A DNA stretch of 64,000 bases from JBMNFB01 sp050949085 (GTDB taxonomy: Bacteria > Bacillota > UBA994 > UBA5500): the NCBI GenBank assembly GCA_050949085.1, contig JBMNFB010000001.1, forward strand, positions 868,001 to 932,000, in the 5' to 3' direction. A program made the position numbers and the translations under genes. Below the pieces are notes generated by a model. That model saw nothing but the letters and a program-made list of their open reading frames with translations. It was not told where the DNA came from and searched no databases. Numbering within the stretch: position 1 is the first letter of the stretch; each line of letters begins with the position of its first letter. Shown one piece after another: positions 41,992 through 50,852 of this stretch.

Positions 41992-43218
41992 GTGAAGGGA
42001 ACGATTGAACGATACCTGCAGTTGTTTTTTCGACTGCAGCTGGCCCAGTGGGAAAATTACGCAGCGGGCGCCAAACACGATCTGGCGGCGCTGGACGGGG
42101 AGATTTACGCCTGCCTGCGGGACGGAGAACTGTCGGCGGGCGATCTCACAGCGGAAACCCTGATTTTTTGGGGCGTTCGCCGCCGCGGGCTAGTGGACAG
42201 GGATCCAGCAGTGTCCAGGCTACGCAATCGACTGGATGACTGGGATAACTACCTGGGCGGATTGTTGCCGGTAGACCCGGCAGAGCGACGCCGGTTGCTG
42301 GCAGAACGGATGCGACCGGATGTGCTGCAGCTGATGCAGCTGCGCGACCGGCTGGCGCGAGAGCAGGGGTTCCCTTCCTACCCGGAACTGGTTCTCCAGA
42401 CAGAGGGACTGGACCCAGGCTGGGTACGGCAGACGGTGGCCGACTACCTGCACCGCCATCTGGACGAAGCTCGTGAGCTAATCGCTACCAACAAGATCCA
42501 GTGGGCAACCTGGTTTACTGACCTCGAGCAGCTGGGCAACATCCAGCTCAGGCTGGAGGCTGAGGCAATATCGCAGCAGCTGCTGGAGCAATTAGGGCTG
42601 GCTGACGCCCTGCGCTGCATCTCCCTGCAGGTGCGTGAAGACGGTCTGGCTGGCTACACTGGAGTGATTCGACCCAGGTCAGATGTGCGCATCCTGATTC
42701 GCCCGGTCACTTCCCTTTCCCGTCTGATCACCCTCTGCCACGAACTGGGGCATGCTGTCTGTCATGCACTGAACCAGGCGAAGGGGCTCGCCCAAACCTG
42801 GACTGCCTCCTATGACGAGGCGATGGCGGTACTGCTGGAACAGATCGGCGTGCAACTTCTGCTGCCGGAGGACATGCAGCGACAGGCCCGGCAGATCGCC
42901 CTGCTGGAGAATGTGCGCTGCGCCATCAGCTTCCTTTTTGAGCTGGAGCTCTGGCGCCAACCGCATCGGGCAGAGGAACTCTATCTGGAGCACTATGGCC
43001 AGCTGGGTCTCGAGCTGGGCAACCCCCTGCTCTGGGCACTGGACAGCTTCCGCAGTATCGACCCGGTCTATATCCAGAACTACGTGCTGGGCGCTGTGCT
43101 GGCCGAGCGAACCATCGATCGCTTAGCCGATCTCTATGGGAACGACTACCGCGCCTGGGGCGAAGGCTTGCGCGAGCGCTATGCCGCCGGGGCTTACAGC
43201 CGCCGCGATGAACAATAA
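41992..43218 (+). CDS. Short M3-like (oligoendopeptidase-type) zinc metallopeptidase
   Basis: A 408-residue, mostly helical protein. The gluzincin motif HExxH appears as TLCHELGHAVCH (about 248), followed 25-30 residues later by a candidate third ligand in SYDEAMAV. The C-terminal part (SFRSIDPVYIQNYVLGAVLAE) resembles the end of M3 oligopeptidases, which bring a conserved tyrosine to the active site. M3 enzymes are usually 560-680 residues, so the N-terminal half is reduced. GTG 41992 follows AAGGAGGT. The cytoplasmic peptide substrate is unknown. The 254-nt divergent gap upstream shows no confident promoter. Confidence 0.75.
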   Translation: MKGTIERYLQLFFRLQLAQWENYAAGAKHDLAALDGEIYACLRDGELSAGDLTAETLIFWGVRRRGLVDRDPAVSRLRNRLDDWDNYLGGLLPVDPAERRRLLAERMRPDVLQLMQLRDRLAREQGFPSYPELVLQTEGLDPGWVRQTVADYLHRHLDEARELIATNKIQWATWFTDLEQLGNIQLRLEAEAISQQLLEQLGLADALRCISLQVREDGLAGYTGVIRPRSDVRILIRPVTSLSRLITLCHELGHAVCHALNQAKGLAQTWTASYDEAMAVLLEQIGVQLLLPEDMQRQARQIALLENVRCAISFLFELELWRQPHRAEELYLEHYGQLGLELGNPLLWALDSFRSIDPVYIQNYVLGAVLAERTIDRLADLYGNDYRAWGEGLRERYAAGAYSRRDEQ

Positions 43219-43222
43219 ATCA

Positions 43223-43255
43223 GGGACGGGCCTCCGAGAGTCAGAGGCCCGTCCC
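43223..43255. terminator. Terminator after the M3-like gene
   Basis: A perfect 12-bp stem, GGGACGGGCCTC (43223-43234) and GAGGCCCGTCCC (43244-43255), with a 9-nt loop. It lies between convergent genes and the T-run is poor. Confidence 0.6.
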
Positions 43256-43269
43256 CGTTAACTGAAAAG

Positions 43270-44217
43270 CTATTCCTGCGTCAGTTCACTCTGGATCTTG
43301 CTCGCTAGCCGCTCATACGTGCTCAGCGATAGCGGTCGATAATCAGCGATAACCTCTTCCAGCGCTTGCCGGATCTCGATTACGCTGGTCAGCAAACGAC
43401 TGGCATCCTCCTCCGTTAGCCGGCCAGTCCTTTCCACAGAAGCAAACACATCTTTGGGCAACTCCAGCAAGACACTGAGCGGACTGCTGCTGCCGATACT
43501 TCTCTGCCTGAGGATTACACTGATATCCCAGATATTAGCCTGATATTCTTCTGCGTCAGCGATCAGCCGCGCCTGCCAGTCGTCAATCTCCGCCCGCCAC
43601 TTCAGCGAGTGCTCCATCCCGTCCAGCTTCCAGCGCATGTCATGCAGAAGCGCGTTCTCCTGCCCGACAAGGACAGCGCGGTAGCTAGCCATCTGCCAGC
43701 CCAGCCACCCAGCGGAAATCAGTGCAACTAGCGCGATGGCCGCTAGCCAGCGGTAGCGGGCAATCAGGGGGATGCCCTTCTCGGCCCAGTCGCCGCCGCG
43801 GAATGTATCATAGACCAACGGCAGAGTCAGCCAGAGATACCAAAGCGACAGGGCAGGAATAACCAACCGCGCAGCCACTGCCACAAAGCCAGCCAGCACA
43901 CCCAGATACGTCTCTGGGACCAACACGCCAATCACCAGGCTACACAGCTCAAGCCACCCCAGGATAGCAGGGTATCTACCTAACCCCTGCATCGACCGAA
44001 AATGGGAGAGGAGCAGCAGACCCGGCACGAGGATCAGCCAGATAGGGATAGAGCCATCCCCCAGCGCTATGAACGGAACGGCAACCATGCCCAAGGCCGC
44101 TAAAGCTATCCCCAGCCACTTGCGAGGCAGGGTAACCTGCCGCAAGATGAGCAGGTCGAGCAGAACCACCAGAAACGGTCCGCCTAACGCTGCATATGCA
44201 ATCATCCTGTTGATCAT
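43270..44217 (-). CDS. Unrecognised membrane protein with C-terminal coiled region
   Basis: A 315-residue protein of unknown family. About six membrane helices occupy residues 1-185 (for example PFLVVLLDLLILRQV and WLAAIALVALISAGWLGWQM). A charged, helical C-terminal region follows (about 190-315; SLKWRAEIDDWQARLIADAEE), probably cytoplasmic and coiled. ATG 44217 shares a base with the TGA of the 84-residue gene upstream (TGATG), so the two are translationally coupled. The three-gene group with the 33-residue frame upstream is the only clue to function. Confidence 0.65.
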   Translation of the reverse strand: MINRMIAYAALGGPFLVVLLDLLILRQVTLPRKWLGIALAALGMVAVPFIALGDGSIPIWLILVPGLLLLSHFRSMQGLGRYPAILGWLELCSLVIGVLVPETYLGVLAGFVAVAARLVIPALSLWYLWLTLPLVYDTFRGGDWAEKGIPLIARYRWLAAIALVALISAGWLGWQMASYRAVLVGQENALLHDMRWKLDGMEHSLKWRAEIDDWQARLIADAEEYQANIWDISVILRQRSIGSSSPLSVLLELPKDVFASVERTGRLTEEDASRLLTSVIEIRQALEEVIADYRPLSLSTYERLASKIQSELTQE

Positions 44218-44471
44218 CAGTTAGCCCCTCCTACCGTGTATGGACTGGAAACGGTAAACGAAAAACCCTGCCTGTCAGTAAACAACGTCTGGTCGCCAGC
44301 CAGGATCCGCTCCAGATTATCCAACATGAAGCGTTTACCCTGATCATCATAGACTACTTGATCATATTCAACCCCATTGTACTCGCGCTTGACCAGATGA
44401 ATGCCGTACTTAGCCGACAACGGCAAGACCCTGGTACCCACGGCTCCCGTTGGACCGGTCTCCTCTGCCAA
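44217..44471 (-). CDS. Unrecognised small protein (84 residues)
   Basis: Begins TTG 44471 after a modest CAGGGA site. The sequence is soluble, mixed alpha/beta, with a compact protein-like core (GIHLVKREYNGVEYDQVVYDD, quoted in two parts: GIHLVKREY and VEYDQVVYDD) and a C-terminal beta stretch (RQGFSFTVSSPY). No motif is recognised. It is coupled to the membrane protein downstream. Confidence 0.55.
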   Translation of the reverse strand: MAEETGPTGAVGTRVLPLSAKYGIHLVKREYNGVEYDQVVYDDQGKRFMLDNLERILAGDQTLFTDRQGFSFTVSSPYTVGGAN

Positions 44472-44489
44472 AATCCCTGACGCCCGCAG

Positions 44490-44591
44490 TTACCTATTGA
44501 GCTGGGTATCAGTCAGCTGGCCGCCCAAGGGGTCTAACACCTGATTGATCGCCCGCACCACCTGCCTGATACCCAGCATAACCTGTGGCAT
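44490..44591 (-). CDS. Candidate 33-residue small ORF
   Basis: Reading ATG 44591 (or ATG 44579) to TAA 44490, the frame encodes an amphipathic helix-like peptide (LGIRQVVRAINQVLDPLGG) ending QLTDTQLNR. It ends 18 nt before the start of the 84-residue gene. AAGGA lies 12 nt before ATG 44579 but touches ATG 44591, so the inner start is likelier. Composition and position suggest a real leader gene of the small operon, but it is short enough to be chance. Confidence 0.35.
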   Translation of the reverse strand: MPQVMLGIRQVVRAINQVLDPLGGQLTDTQLNR

Positions 44592-44682
44592 TCCTTCTTG
44601 GTGACATATGTATTCTTGCGTTAATCCAGGGAAGATGCCAATCTGACCAGTTTAATCCTGTATCCGGCAACACTTTCGCTAA

Positions 44683-44711
44683 TTTTCCCGTCTAAGTTTT
44701 GATACTATTAT
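44683..44711 (+). promoter_or_regulatory. Possible promoter of the MacB-like ABC operon
   Basis: TTTTCC (44683-44688), a 17-nt spacer and TATTAT (44706-44711), 33 nt before TTG 44745. The -35 match is weak. Confidence 0.35.
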
Positions 44712-44744
44712 ATGGACATGGGCTTAATCAGGGAGTTGAACGCC

Positions 44745-45449
44745 TTGCCAAGCAACATAATCAAAGTCAATAGTCTGAGGAAGGTCTACCGGATCGGTAC
44801 CGAAAGGGTGATCGCACTCAACCATATCACCCTGGGTGTAGCTCCAGGCGAATTCGTCTGCCTGTTGGGCACCTCCGGCTCCGGCAAATCTACCCTCCTG
44901 AATCTGCTCGCTGGTCTGGAGAAACCCACCGCTGGCAGCATCGTTATCAAGGGACAGCGCGTTGACCGCATGAACGAGAAACAGCTGGTCCGGTTCCGGC
45001 AGCAGAACATCGGCTTCATCTTTCAATCATACAACTTGCTGCCGACGATGACTGCCCTGGAGAACGTGTCCCTGCCGCTACTGTTTCGTGGCGTTCCCAA
45101 GCGCCAACGCGACGCGCAGGCGCGCGAGATATTGCGCTTCGTCGGCCTGGAGACGCACCTCATGCATCGGCCAACGCAGATGAGCGGCGGTCAGCAGCAA
45201 CGGGTCGGCATCGCCCGTGCCCTGGTCACTCGTCCCCCGATCGTCTTCGCGGACGAACCCACCGGCAACCTGGACAGCAAGACTACGCGCGAAGTGATGC
45301 AACTGATGTCGACGATGACAGCGCGCGGCGGACAGACACTGGTTCTGGTCACCCACGACATGTCCATCGCCTCCTATGCGCACCGCATCATCCACATCAG
45401 TGACGGTAATATCGTCAAAATCGAGCTAAACAGGAAGAGGTCGAGTTAG
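44745..45449 (+). CDS. ABC transporter ATP-binding protein (MacB/LolD type)
   Basis: A 234-residue ATPase. Walker A is GTSGSGKST (about 41), the Q-loop is in FIFQSYNLLPT, the signature is MSGGQQQRVGIARAL (about 146), Walker B is IVFADEPTG (about 170) and the switch histidine is in LVTHD (about 202). The MacB/LolD group works with FtsX-fold permeases. TTG 44745 lies 9 nt after GGGAG; the upstream ATG 44712 lacks a site. The stop abuts the ATG of the CARDB gene, and the FtsX-type permease follows, so this is one export or mechanotransmission system. Confidence 0.9.
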   Translation: MPSNIIKVNSLRKVYRIGTERVIALNHITLGVAPGEFVCLLGTSGSGKSTLLNLLAGLEKPTAGSIVIKGQRVDRMNEKQLVRFRQQNIGFIFQSYNLLPTMTALENVSLPLLFRGVPKRQRDAQAREILRFVGLETHLMHRPTQMSGGQQQRVGIARALVTRPPIVFADEPTGNLDSKTTREVMQLMSTMTARGGQTLVLVTHDMSIASYAHRIIHISDGNIVKIELNRKRSS

Positions 45450-47688
45450 ATGAAAAGATTAGTTACACTCCTGGTCTGCATGCTGCTAGTTGTTGCCCAC
45501 GTCTCCCCCCGCTCCGACCGGCGCGTTGGCGGCGAGCCTGCAGCTGGCACTCGAAGCGGGTGAGCCCACCGCGCCGAGCATGGAGATCGTCAACTACTCG
45601 GTTCGCGGGGTGCTGGGCGTCTCCAGCGTCTACGAGCTAAACTTGACGCTGGATTGGACCGTGAGCGAAGGGGATGCCGCCAACTGGCGCCTCACCGGCC
45701 TGCAAGCCGCTGCGACCAAGGACGGCTTCCAGCAGGTCAGGCGAAACAGCAGCACCAGCTATTCTATTTCACCCCAGCCGGTCGATAAGTACGGCGGAAC
45801 GTCGCTCCCCACTACCAGTAAGCGGATCAGCGCAACGTTTTTCTTCTTGAAAACAGGGGCAACCGACACACTGGAACTCGAGCTTTCAGCTACCTTCGAT
45901 ACTGGGGCGAACACCGACTCAGTCTCGGTAACCGATACGTCCAGCGTGTTGATGGTCAAGACAGCACCCGATCCCGAGCCGCCGGTGTTTGAAGAGCCTG
46001 ACCCAGAGCCGCCGGTAGACACGACGAAGTACAGACCCATCGTCACCGTAGCCGACGACGCCCCGCTGCCGCTGCTGGATCAGAGCACCGAGGTGCTGAC
46101 CATCCCGATTCGGAACACGGCATCTTACCGGGCCAGCAAGATTCAGATCGAGATGGAGCCGGTCAATGCCGCCTCGCCGCTTTTCGTAGCGGACCGGATG
46201 GTAGTCAACGCCGAAATCAGCACGCTAGGCTATAACGAGACGAAGAACGCCGAGTTCCCCGTCAAGCTGGCCCCGGGAGCACTCAGCGGCATTCACGCCG
46301 TGCAGCTGACCTTCTCCTATCAGAACAACCATGGCGACCCCTTCACCAGGACGGAGACGGTTTACATCCGGGTACAGAACCAGAATGCGGCGCCGCGCCT
46401 CTCGGCGGCGACCAGCAACCTGCTGCAGATCGGCAAGAGCTCGATCATTCGCTTTTCTATCAGGAACAGCGGCACGAGCGATGCCCACGATATCAAGCTC
46501 ACCCTGCTGGGGCTGAGCGCCAACGGCGTGTCCACCTTCAACGACGTCGACGTCAAGTATCTGGACCTGATCGAAGGTGACAGCTTCGAGACTGTGGAGT
46601 TCAGCCTCTTTGCTGCTCCCTCCCTCACCGGCTCAGCAGCTGAACTGCAGGTGCGGATGGAATATACCGACGTGAGTGGTGTAGCCTATTCGGAAACTAA
46701 CACTGTGTTCCTGCGTCTGTTGGGAGCGGAAGCTGACGAGGGATCCGGCGTGCCGCGCCTGATTATCAATAAGTATAGCGTCACTCCCAGTGACATCAAG
46801 GCCGGTGACGAGTTTGTGTTGACTCTGGACCTGCAGAACACCTCGCGTTCGCGGGCCATCTCCAACCTGAAGGTCACCATCCTGCAGCCGGAGGGCGTGT
46901 TCTTGCCGCGGGATGCCAGCAACACGATATTCATCGAGGCGCTCCCCCCACAGGAGGTCGTGACCGCCACACTGCCTCTGACAACGAAAGCCGATGCCGA
47001 TAACCGGCCATATTCGCTGCAAGTCACCTTCGATTACGAGGCTGGCCAGGGGCACTCCTATCAATCACAGGACATCATTACCATCCCGGTGCTGCAGCCG
47101 CCGCGCCTGATGGTTTCCGAGCCGGTGATCTGGGGCGAAGCATACGTCTATCAGATGTTGCCCATCAACGTTGATTTCTACAATCTGGGCAAGACCACCC
47201 TCTACAACCTGATGGTCACGGCGGAGGGCCCCTTCAGGATTGAGGGGAGCACCTATTTCGCCGGAAACTTCAGCCCCGGTTCGCAGGATGCCTTCAGCTT
47301 CGCGGTAACGCCCACAGAGCCAGGCCCGGCGGCAGGCTCAGTTATCTTCCGCTTCGAGGATTCGGTGGGCAACGTGACTGAGGTAGTCCGCAGTTTCAGT
47401 TTCGAGGTCATGGAGATGTGGATACCAGAAGATCCGGGAGGCTATCAGCCGGAGCCGCAGCCAGAGCCGACCAGCCCCTGGCTTTGGATTGGGATCGGCG
47501 GCGGTGCCCTGCTTATCGTCGTCATCGGGCTGCTGGTACTGCGTCGGCGGCGGCGAATCAAGATCGAGCTGCAGAACAGTGAGGACCTGACCGCAGCTGC
47601 ACAGATTTCCGTGCCGGAGATTGAGTATGTAGGGTTCGATGAGCCGGAAACAAACGAGAAAAAGCCGGAGGATAGTGATCAGTCATGA
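45450..47688 (+). CDS. CARDB-repeat exported protein of the ABC system; frameshifted after the signal peptide
   Basis: About 745 residues if one base is skipped. ATG 45450, directly after the ATPase stop and with AGAGGT upstream, encodes a signal peptide (MKRLVTLLVCMLLVVA). That frame closes soon after a six-C run (45505-45510). The +1 frame then stays open to 47688. Deleting one C restores a continuous protein. The mature part holds several CARDB/NPCBM-like Ig modules (conserved turns such as NAEFPVKLAPG), an acidic-proline repeat (PEPPVFEEPDPEPPV) and a C-terminal membrane helix (GGGALLIVVIGLLVL) with a basic stop and short cytoplasmic tail. Such proteins partner MacB-like permeases as extracytoplasmic arms. 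ATGA overlap couples it to the permease gene. Confidence 0.75.
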
Positions 47689-49010
47689 GACAGCTGGACG
47701 TGTTGCTGCTCGCGCTGAGAAACTGCCTGCGCCGCAAGGTTCGCTCAATCCTCACCATACTAGGCGTCGTGATCGGCACTACTGCGGTGGTAGTCATGCT
47801 CTCGCTGGGCATCGGCATGAGCGAGAGCTTTGAGCAGCAGATGCAATGGATGAAGAGCCTGACCATCATTGAGGTCAATCGCTACTACTACGACCCGAAC
47901 AACCCGGGGCCGAGTGAACCCGCTCCGCTGGATGACAAGGTCATCGAGCAGATCAGCCAGATTGAGGGAGTCAGCGCGGTGACGCCGATCATGCGTCACT
48001 CGGGCAAGCTGATCTCTGGCAATTATCTGGCGTGGGCCAATCTCTTGGGCGTGAACCCCGAGGCGTTGGAGGCGCTGGGCTATGAAGCGGCGCAGGGTCG
48101 GCTGCTTAACCCGGGAGAGCCGGAGATGCTGCTCTTTGGCGCCAGCACAACCCAGGGCTTCTACAACCCCAAGACGCAGCGCTGGGGAAACCCGACCGGC
48201 AGGCCCCTGGTGGACGTAATGACGGACCGCCTTCAGCTGACGCTGGATCAGAGCTATGGCGAGGACTGGGCTCAGCCCGGCGGCAAGAAGGCAAAGATCT
48301 ACCGCGTAAGGACCGCGGGCGTGCTGGAATGGTCCGAGGCAGAGGCTGACTGGCATATCCTGGTCGACATTAACTGGTTGAAGAAGATTGTGCGCGAATA
48401 TAACACGACCATGGGGAACATAGGGCCTGCAGATAGCAACTATGACCAGGCGATTGTCAAGGTGCCGGATGTCAATCAGGTACAGCGTGTGGCGGAGCAG
48501 ATTCGCGAGATGAAACTGGGCACCTATAGCCAGCAGGAGATTCTGGATGGGATGCGGGATCAGCTCTTCACGATCCAGGCCGTCTTGGGCGGTATCGGTG
48601 CCGTTTCCCTGCTGGTGGCGGCTATCGGTATCACGAACACGATGACCATGTCTATCTACGAACGCACTAAGGAGATTGGCGTGATGAAGGTTATCGGTTG
48701 TCTGATCACCGACATTCGCAAGCTCTTCCTCTGGGAAGCGGGCATGATCGGCATGGCGGGCGGTGTTATTGGCGCAGGGCTCAGCCTGGCTGCGTCTTTC
48801 CTGCTCAACCAGTTTGGCGGAGCCTTGGGTGACTTTATCGGCGGAGGCGGATATGCGCCCGATGGCACACCGCTGCCGATCTCAGTGGTACCCCTCTGGC
48901 TGGTTCTGGCCGCCATCGGCTTCGCCACCCTCGTAGGGCTCGTCTCCGGGTTCTACCCGGCCCATCGCGCCATGCGGCTCTCGGCGCTGGACGCGATACG
49001 CAGCGAGTAG
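47685..49010 (+). CDS. MacB/FtsX-family ABC permease
   Basis: A 441-residue type VII ABC permease. One N-terminal helix (about 17-45, with RRKVRSILTILGVVIGTTAVV) is followed by a large extracytoplasmic MacB_PCD domain (about 46-285) and three C-terminal helices of the FtsX fold (about 290-440). The conserved segment TMTMSIYERTKEIGVMKVIG lies between them. The start overlaps the upstream stop (ATGA). With the ATPase and the CARDB protein it should form an efflux or periplasmic-force complex for peptides, lipoproteins or cell-wall components; the substrate is unknown. Confidence 0.9.
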   Translation: MRQLDVLLLALRNCLRRKVRSILTILGVVIGTTAVVVMLSLGIGMSESFEQQMQWMKSLTIIEVNRYYYDPNNPGPSEPAPLDDKVIEQISQIEGVSAVTPIMRHSGKLISGNYLAWANLLGVNPEALEALGYEAAQGRLLNPGEPEMLLFGASTTQGFYNPKTQRWGNPTGRPLVDVMTDRLQLTLDQSYGEDWAQPGGKKAKIYRVRTAGVLEWSEAEADWHILVDINWLKKIVREYNTTMGNIGPADSNYDQAIVKVPDVNQVQRVAEQIREMKLGTYSQQEILDGMRDQLFTIQAVLGGIGAVSLLVAAIGITNTMTMSIYERTKEIGVMKVIGCLITDIRKLFLWEAGMIGMAGGVIGAGLSLAASFLLNQFGGALGDFIGGGGYAPDGTPLPISVVPLWLVLAAIGFATLVGLVSGFYPAHRAMRLSALDAIRSE

Positions 49011-49031
49011 CTGACCCGGGAACTATGCAAG

Positions 49032-49063
49032 AGGTCACCTCAGGCAACGAGGTGACCTTTTTT
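49032..49063 (+). terminator. Rho-independent terminator of the MacB-like operon
   Basis: AGGTCACCTC (49032-49041) pairs with GAGGTGACCT (49049-49058) around a 7-nt loop, followed by six T. Confidence 0.85.
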
Positions 49064-49139
49064 CCTGACGGAGGAAACAAAAGCATCGCTAATGCGTTAG
49101 AATCTAGTGAAGCCATATTTCACAGAGAGGAGGACTCGA

Positions 49140-49976
49140 GTGAGGACACGCATTGTTCTGGGACTGGTCCTGCTATTTACGTTTATCTTGCCCCAAACCG
49201 CCTGGGCTGCTAGCGACAACATTATCCTCTTTGGTAGAAGTGCCACCCTGCCCGCCAACGAAACAGTGGACAACGTGGTCGTTTGGGGCGGCAGCGCTCG
49301 TATCGCCGGAAGCGTACGCGGCAGCGTCGTTGTTATCGGCGGCAGCATTACTTTCGAGGATGGCGCCACCGTCGACGGCGAAGTAGTCTGCCTGGGAGGA
49401 TCCATCGAGAGGCTAGGCGAGGTGCGGATTCGGGGCGAGGAGATTGCCATCGGCAGCCTGGGTGGGTGGAATCTCAATCTGGGCTGGCTGGGCGGCTGGT
49501 TGCGCTTTAGCTGGTCGGCCTGGAAGGCACTGGGGACGATCGTTCTCGGGCTGATCGTCTACGCGCTTTTCCCCCAGGCCCTGCAGAGGATCAAGGGGGC
49601 CATCTCCACGGCTCCAGACCGCTCGGTACTCTTCGGGTTGCTGGGATTTGTGGGCTTGGTTCCCCTCTGCATCCTGCTGGCCATCACCCTGGTGGGCATC
49701 CTCCTGATCCCGGTGGTGACTCTCGGTGTCGCTGTGGGCGTTCTCCTGGGCCAGGTGGCCTTCGGATATTTTCTCGGTGAGAGGCTGGCGGAGCGATTGC
49801 AGTGGCAGCTTTCGGAACCGCTGTTCCCGGTGGTTGGCCTGCTGTTGATCAGCCTGGTCGCGGCGTTCCCCGTTGTCGGTGGGCTGATCAGGCTGCTGGT
49901 GGGCTTGATTGCGCTGGGAGCGGCGATACTCACTCGCTTCGGTACGCGGCCGCTGGAGATTGAGGTGAAACCATGA
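49140..49976 (+). CDS. Bactofilin-like/polymer-forming membrane protein
   Basis: A 278-residue exported protein. GTG 49140 follows GAGAGGAGG and gives a signal peptide ending PQTAWA-AS. Residues 25-100 are a short right-handed beta-helix like bactofilins (NVVVWGGSARIAG, GSVVVIGGSITFED, GEVVCLGGSIERLG). The second half (about 120-270) is four or five membrane helices. This 'polymer-forming plus TM' layout is common in Gram-positive envelope-stress loci. The stop overlaps the next start (ATGA), tying it to the DUF4097 protein. Confidence 0.8.
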   Translation: MRTRIVLGLVLLFTFILPQTAWAASDNIILFGRSATLPANETVDNVVVWGGSARIAGSVRGSVVVIGGSITFEDGATVDGEVVCLGGSIERLGEVRIRGEEIAIGSLGGWNLNLGWLGGWLRFSWSAWKALGTIVLGLIVYALFPQALQRIKGAISTAPDRSVLFGLLGFVGLVPLCILLAITLVGILLIPVVTLGVAVGVLLGQVAFGYFLGERLAERLQWQLSEPLFPVVGLLLISLVAAFPVVGGLIRLLVGLIALGAAILTRFGTRPLEIEVKP

Positions 49977-50794
49977 ACCGCTGGCTAAGGGCGCTGCTGC
50001 TGGTCGCGGGGGTATGGCTGATTCTGGTTGGCAGTTTCCAGCTGCTCCTGCCGGGCATCTTCAACTGGATAGGACGCTTCGGATTTGACTCTCTGACAAG
50101 GGCAGAAAGGACAGAGCAGTTCCTCGAGGATGCGGGTGGCCTCTCGCGGCTGCAGGTGGAGGCCATGAACGGCAAGATCACCCTGGTTGGGGCGGAGACA
50201 AACCAGATCGAGGTCGAAGTAACCTACCGGGTGGACGGAGTCGCCGGCGGCTCGGCCGAAGCAAGGCTGGAGCGAATGCAGACAAGGGTCGAGCGAGAGG
50301 GCAGTGAGCTGCGCATCATCGCCGACTATGGAACGCGCAACCCCTCCAACCAGTCTATCAACTACTACATCACGCTTCCCAGAGGGCTGACTACGAAGGC
50401 ATCCAGCATGAATGGCAGCATAGAAAGCGACGGACTGGCTGGACACCTCGATCTCTTCACTATGAACGGCACGGTCCGCGCTGAGGCCGAGCAAGGGCCG
50501 CAGACGTTGCGAGCCAGGACTACGAACGGCAATATTCAGGTGGAGATCGCTGCCGGGGCTGAGGACTATGACTTACAGACCACCAACGGCAACGTGATCG
50601 TGGTTCTGCCGCCCGAGCTGGGGCTGGAGCTGCAGGCGAGGACCACTAATGGCTCCATTGAGCTGGGTGGCGGCGAGTGGTCGCTGGCTGGCGGGAAGCT
50701 CTCCAGCAAAGAGGTCGACGCTCGCCGCGGCGACGGCAGCCTCAGGCTTGTGGCGAAGACGACCAATGGCGATGTAGAGATCGAGGAGAAATAG
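49973..50794 (+). CDS. Membrane-anchored DUF4097 protein
   Basis: A 273-residue protein with an N-terminal membrane segment (ALLLVAGVWLILVGSFQLLL) and a DUF4097 beta-helix: repeated turns NGKITLVG, NGSIESDG, NGNIQVEI, NGNVIVVL, NGSIELGG and NGDVEIEE with a ~20-30-residue period. It is translationally coupled to the bactofilin-like gene and shares its fold with the two DUF4097 proteins at 3.5-6.4 kb. The asparagine-glycine turns suggest a stacked solenoid. A role in envelope-stress sensing is inferred from YvlB/LiaX relatives. Confidence 0.85.
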   Translation: MNRWLRALLLVAGVWLILVGSFQLLLPGIFNWIGRFGFDSLTRAERTEQFLEDAGGLSRLQVEAMNGKITLVGAETNQIEVEVTYRVDGVAGGSAEARLERMQTRVEREGSELRIIADYGTRNPSNQSINYYITLPRGLTTKASSMNGSIESDGLAGHLDLFTMNGTVRAEAEQGPQTLRARTTNGNIQVEIAAGAEDYDLQTTNGNVIVVLPPELGLELQARTTNGSIELGGGEWSLAGGKLSSKEVDARRGDGSLRLVAKTTNGDVEIEEK

Positions 50795-50812
50795 AGCGCG
50801 GTGAACAAAGCA

Positions 50813-50839
50813 AAGAGGCGCGGCCAGGCCGCGCCTCTT
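50813..50839. terminator. Hairpin terminator, bidirectional
   Basis: AAGAGGCGCGGCC (50813-50825) and GGCCGCGCCTCTT (50827-50839) form a perfect 13-bp inverted repeat with a single-base spacer. It lies between convergent genes. Confidence 0.7.
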
Positions 50840-50852
50840 GCATTTACCTGGT

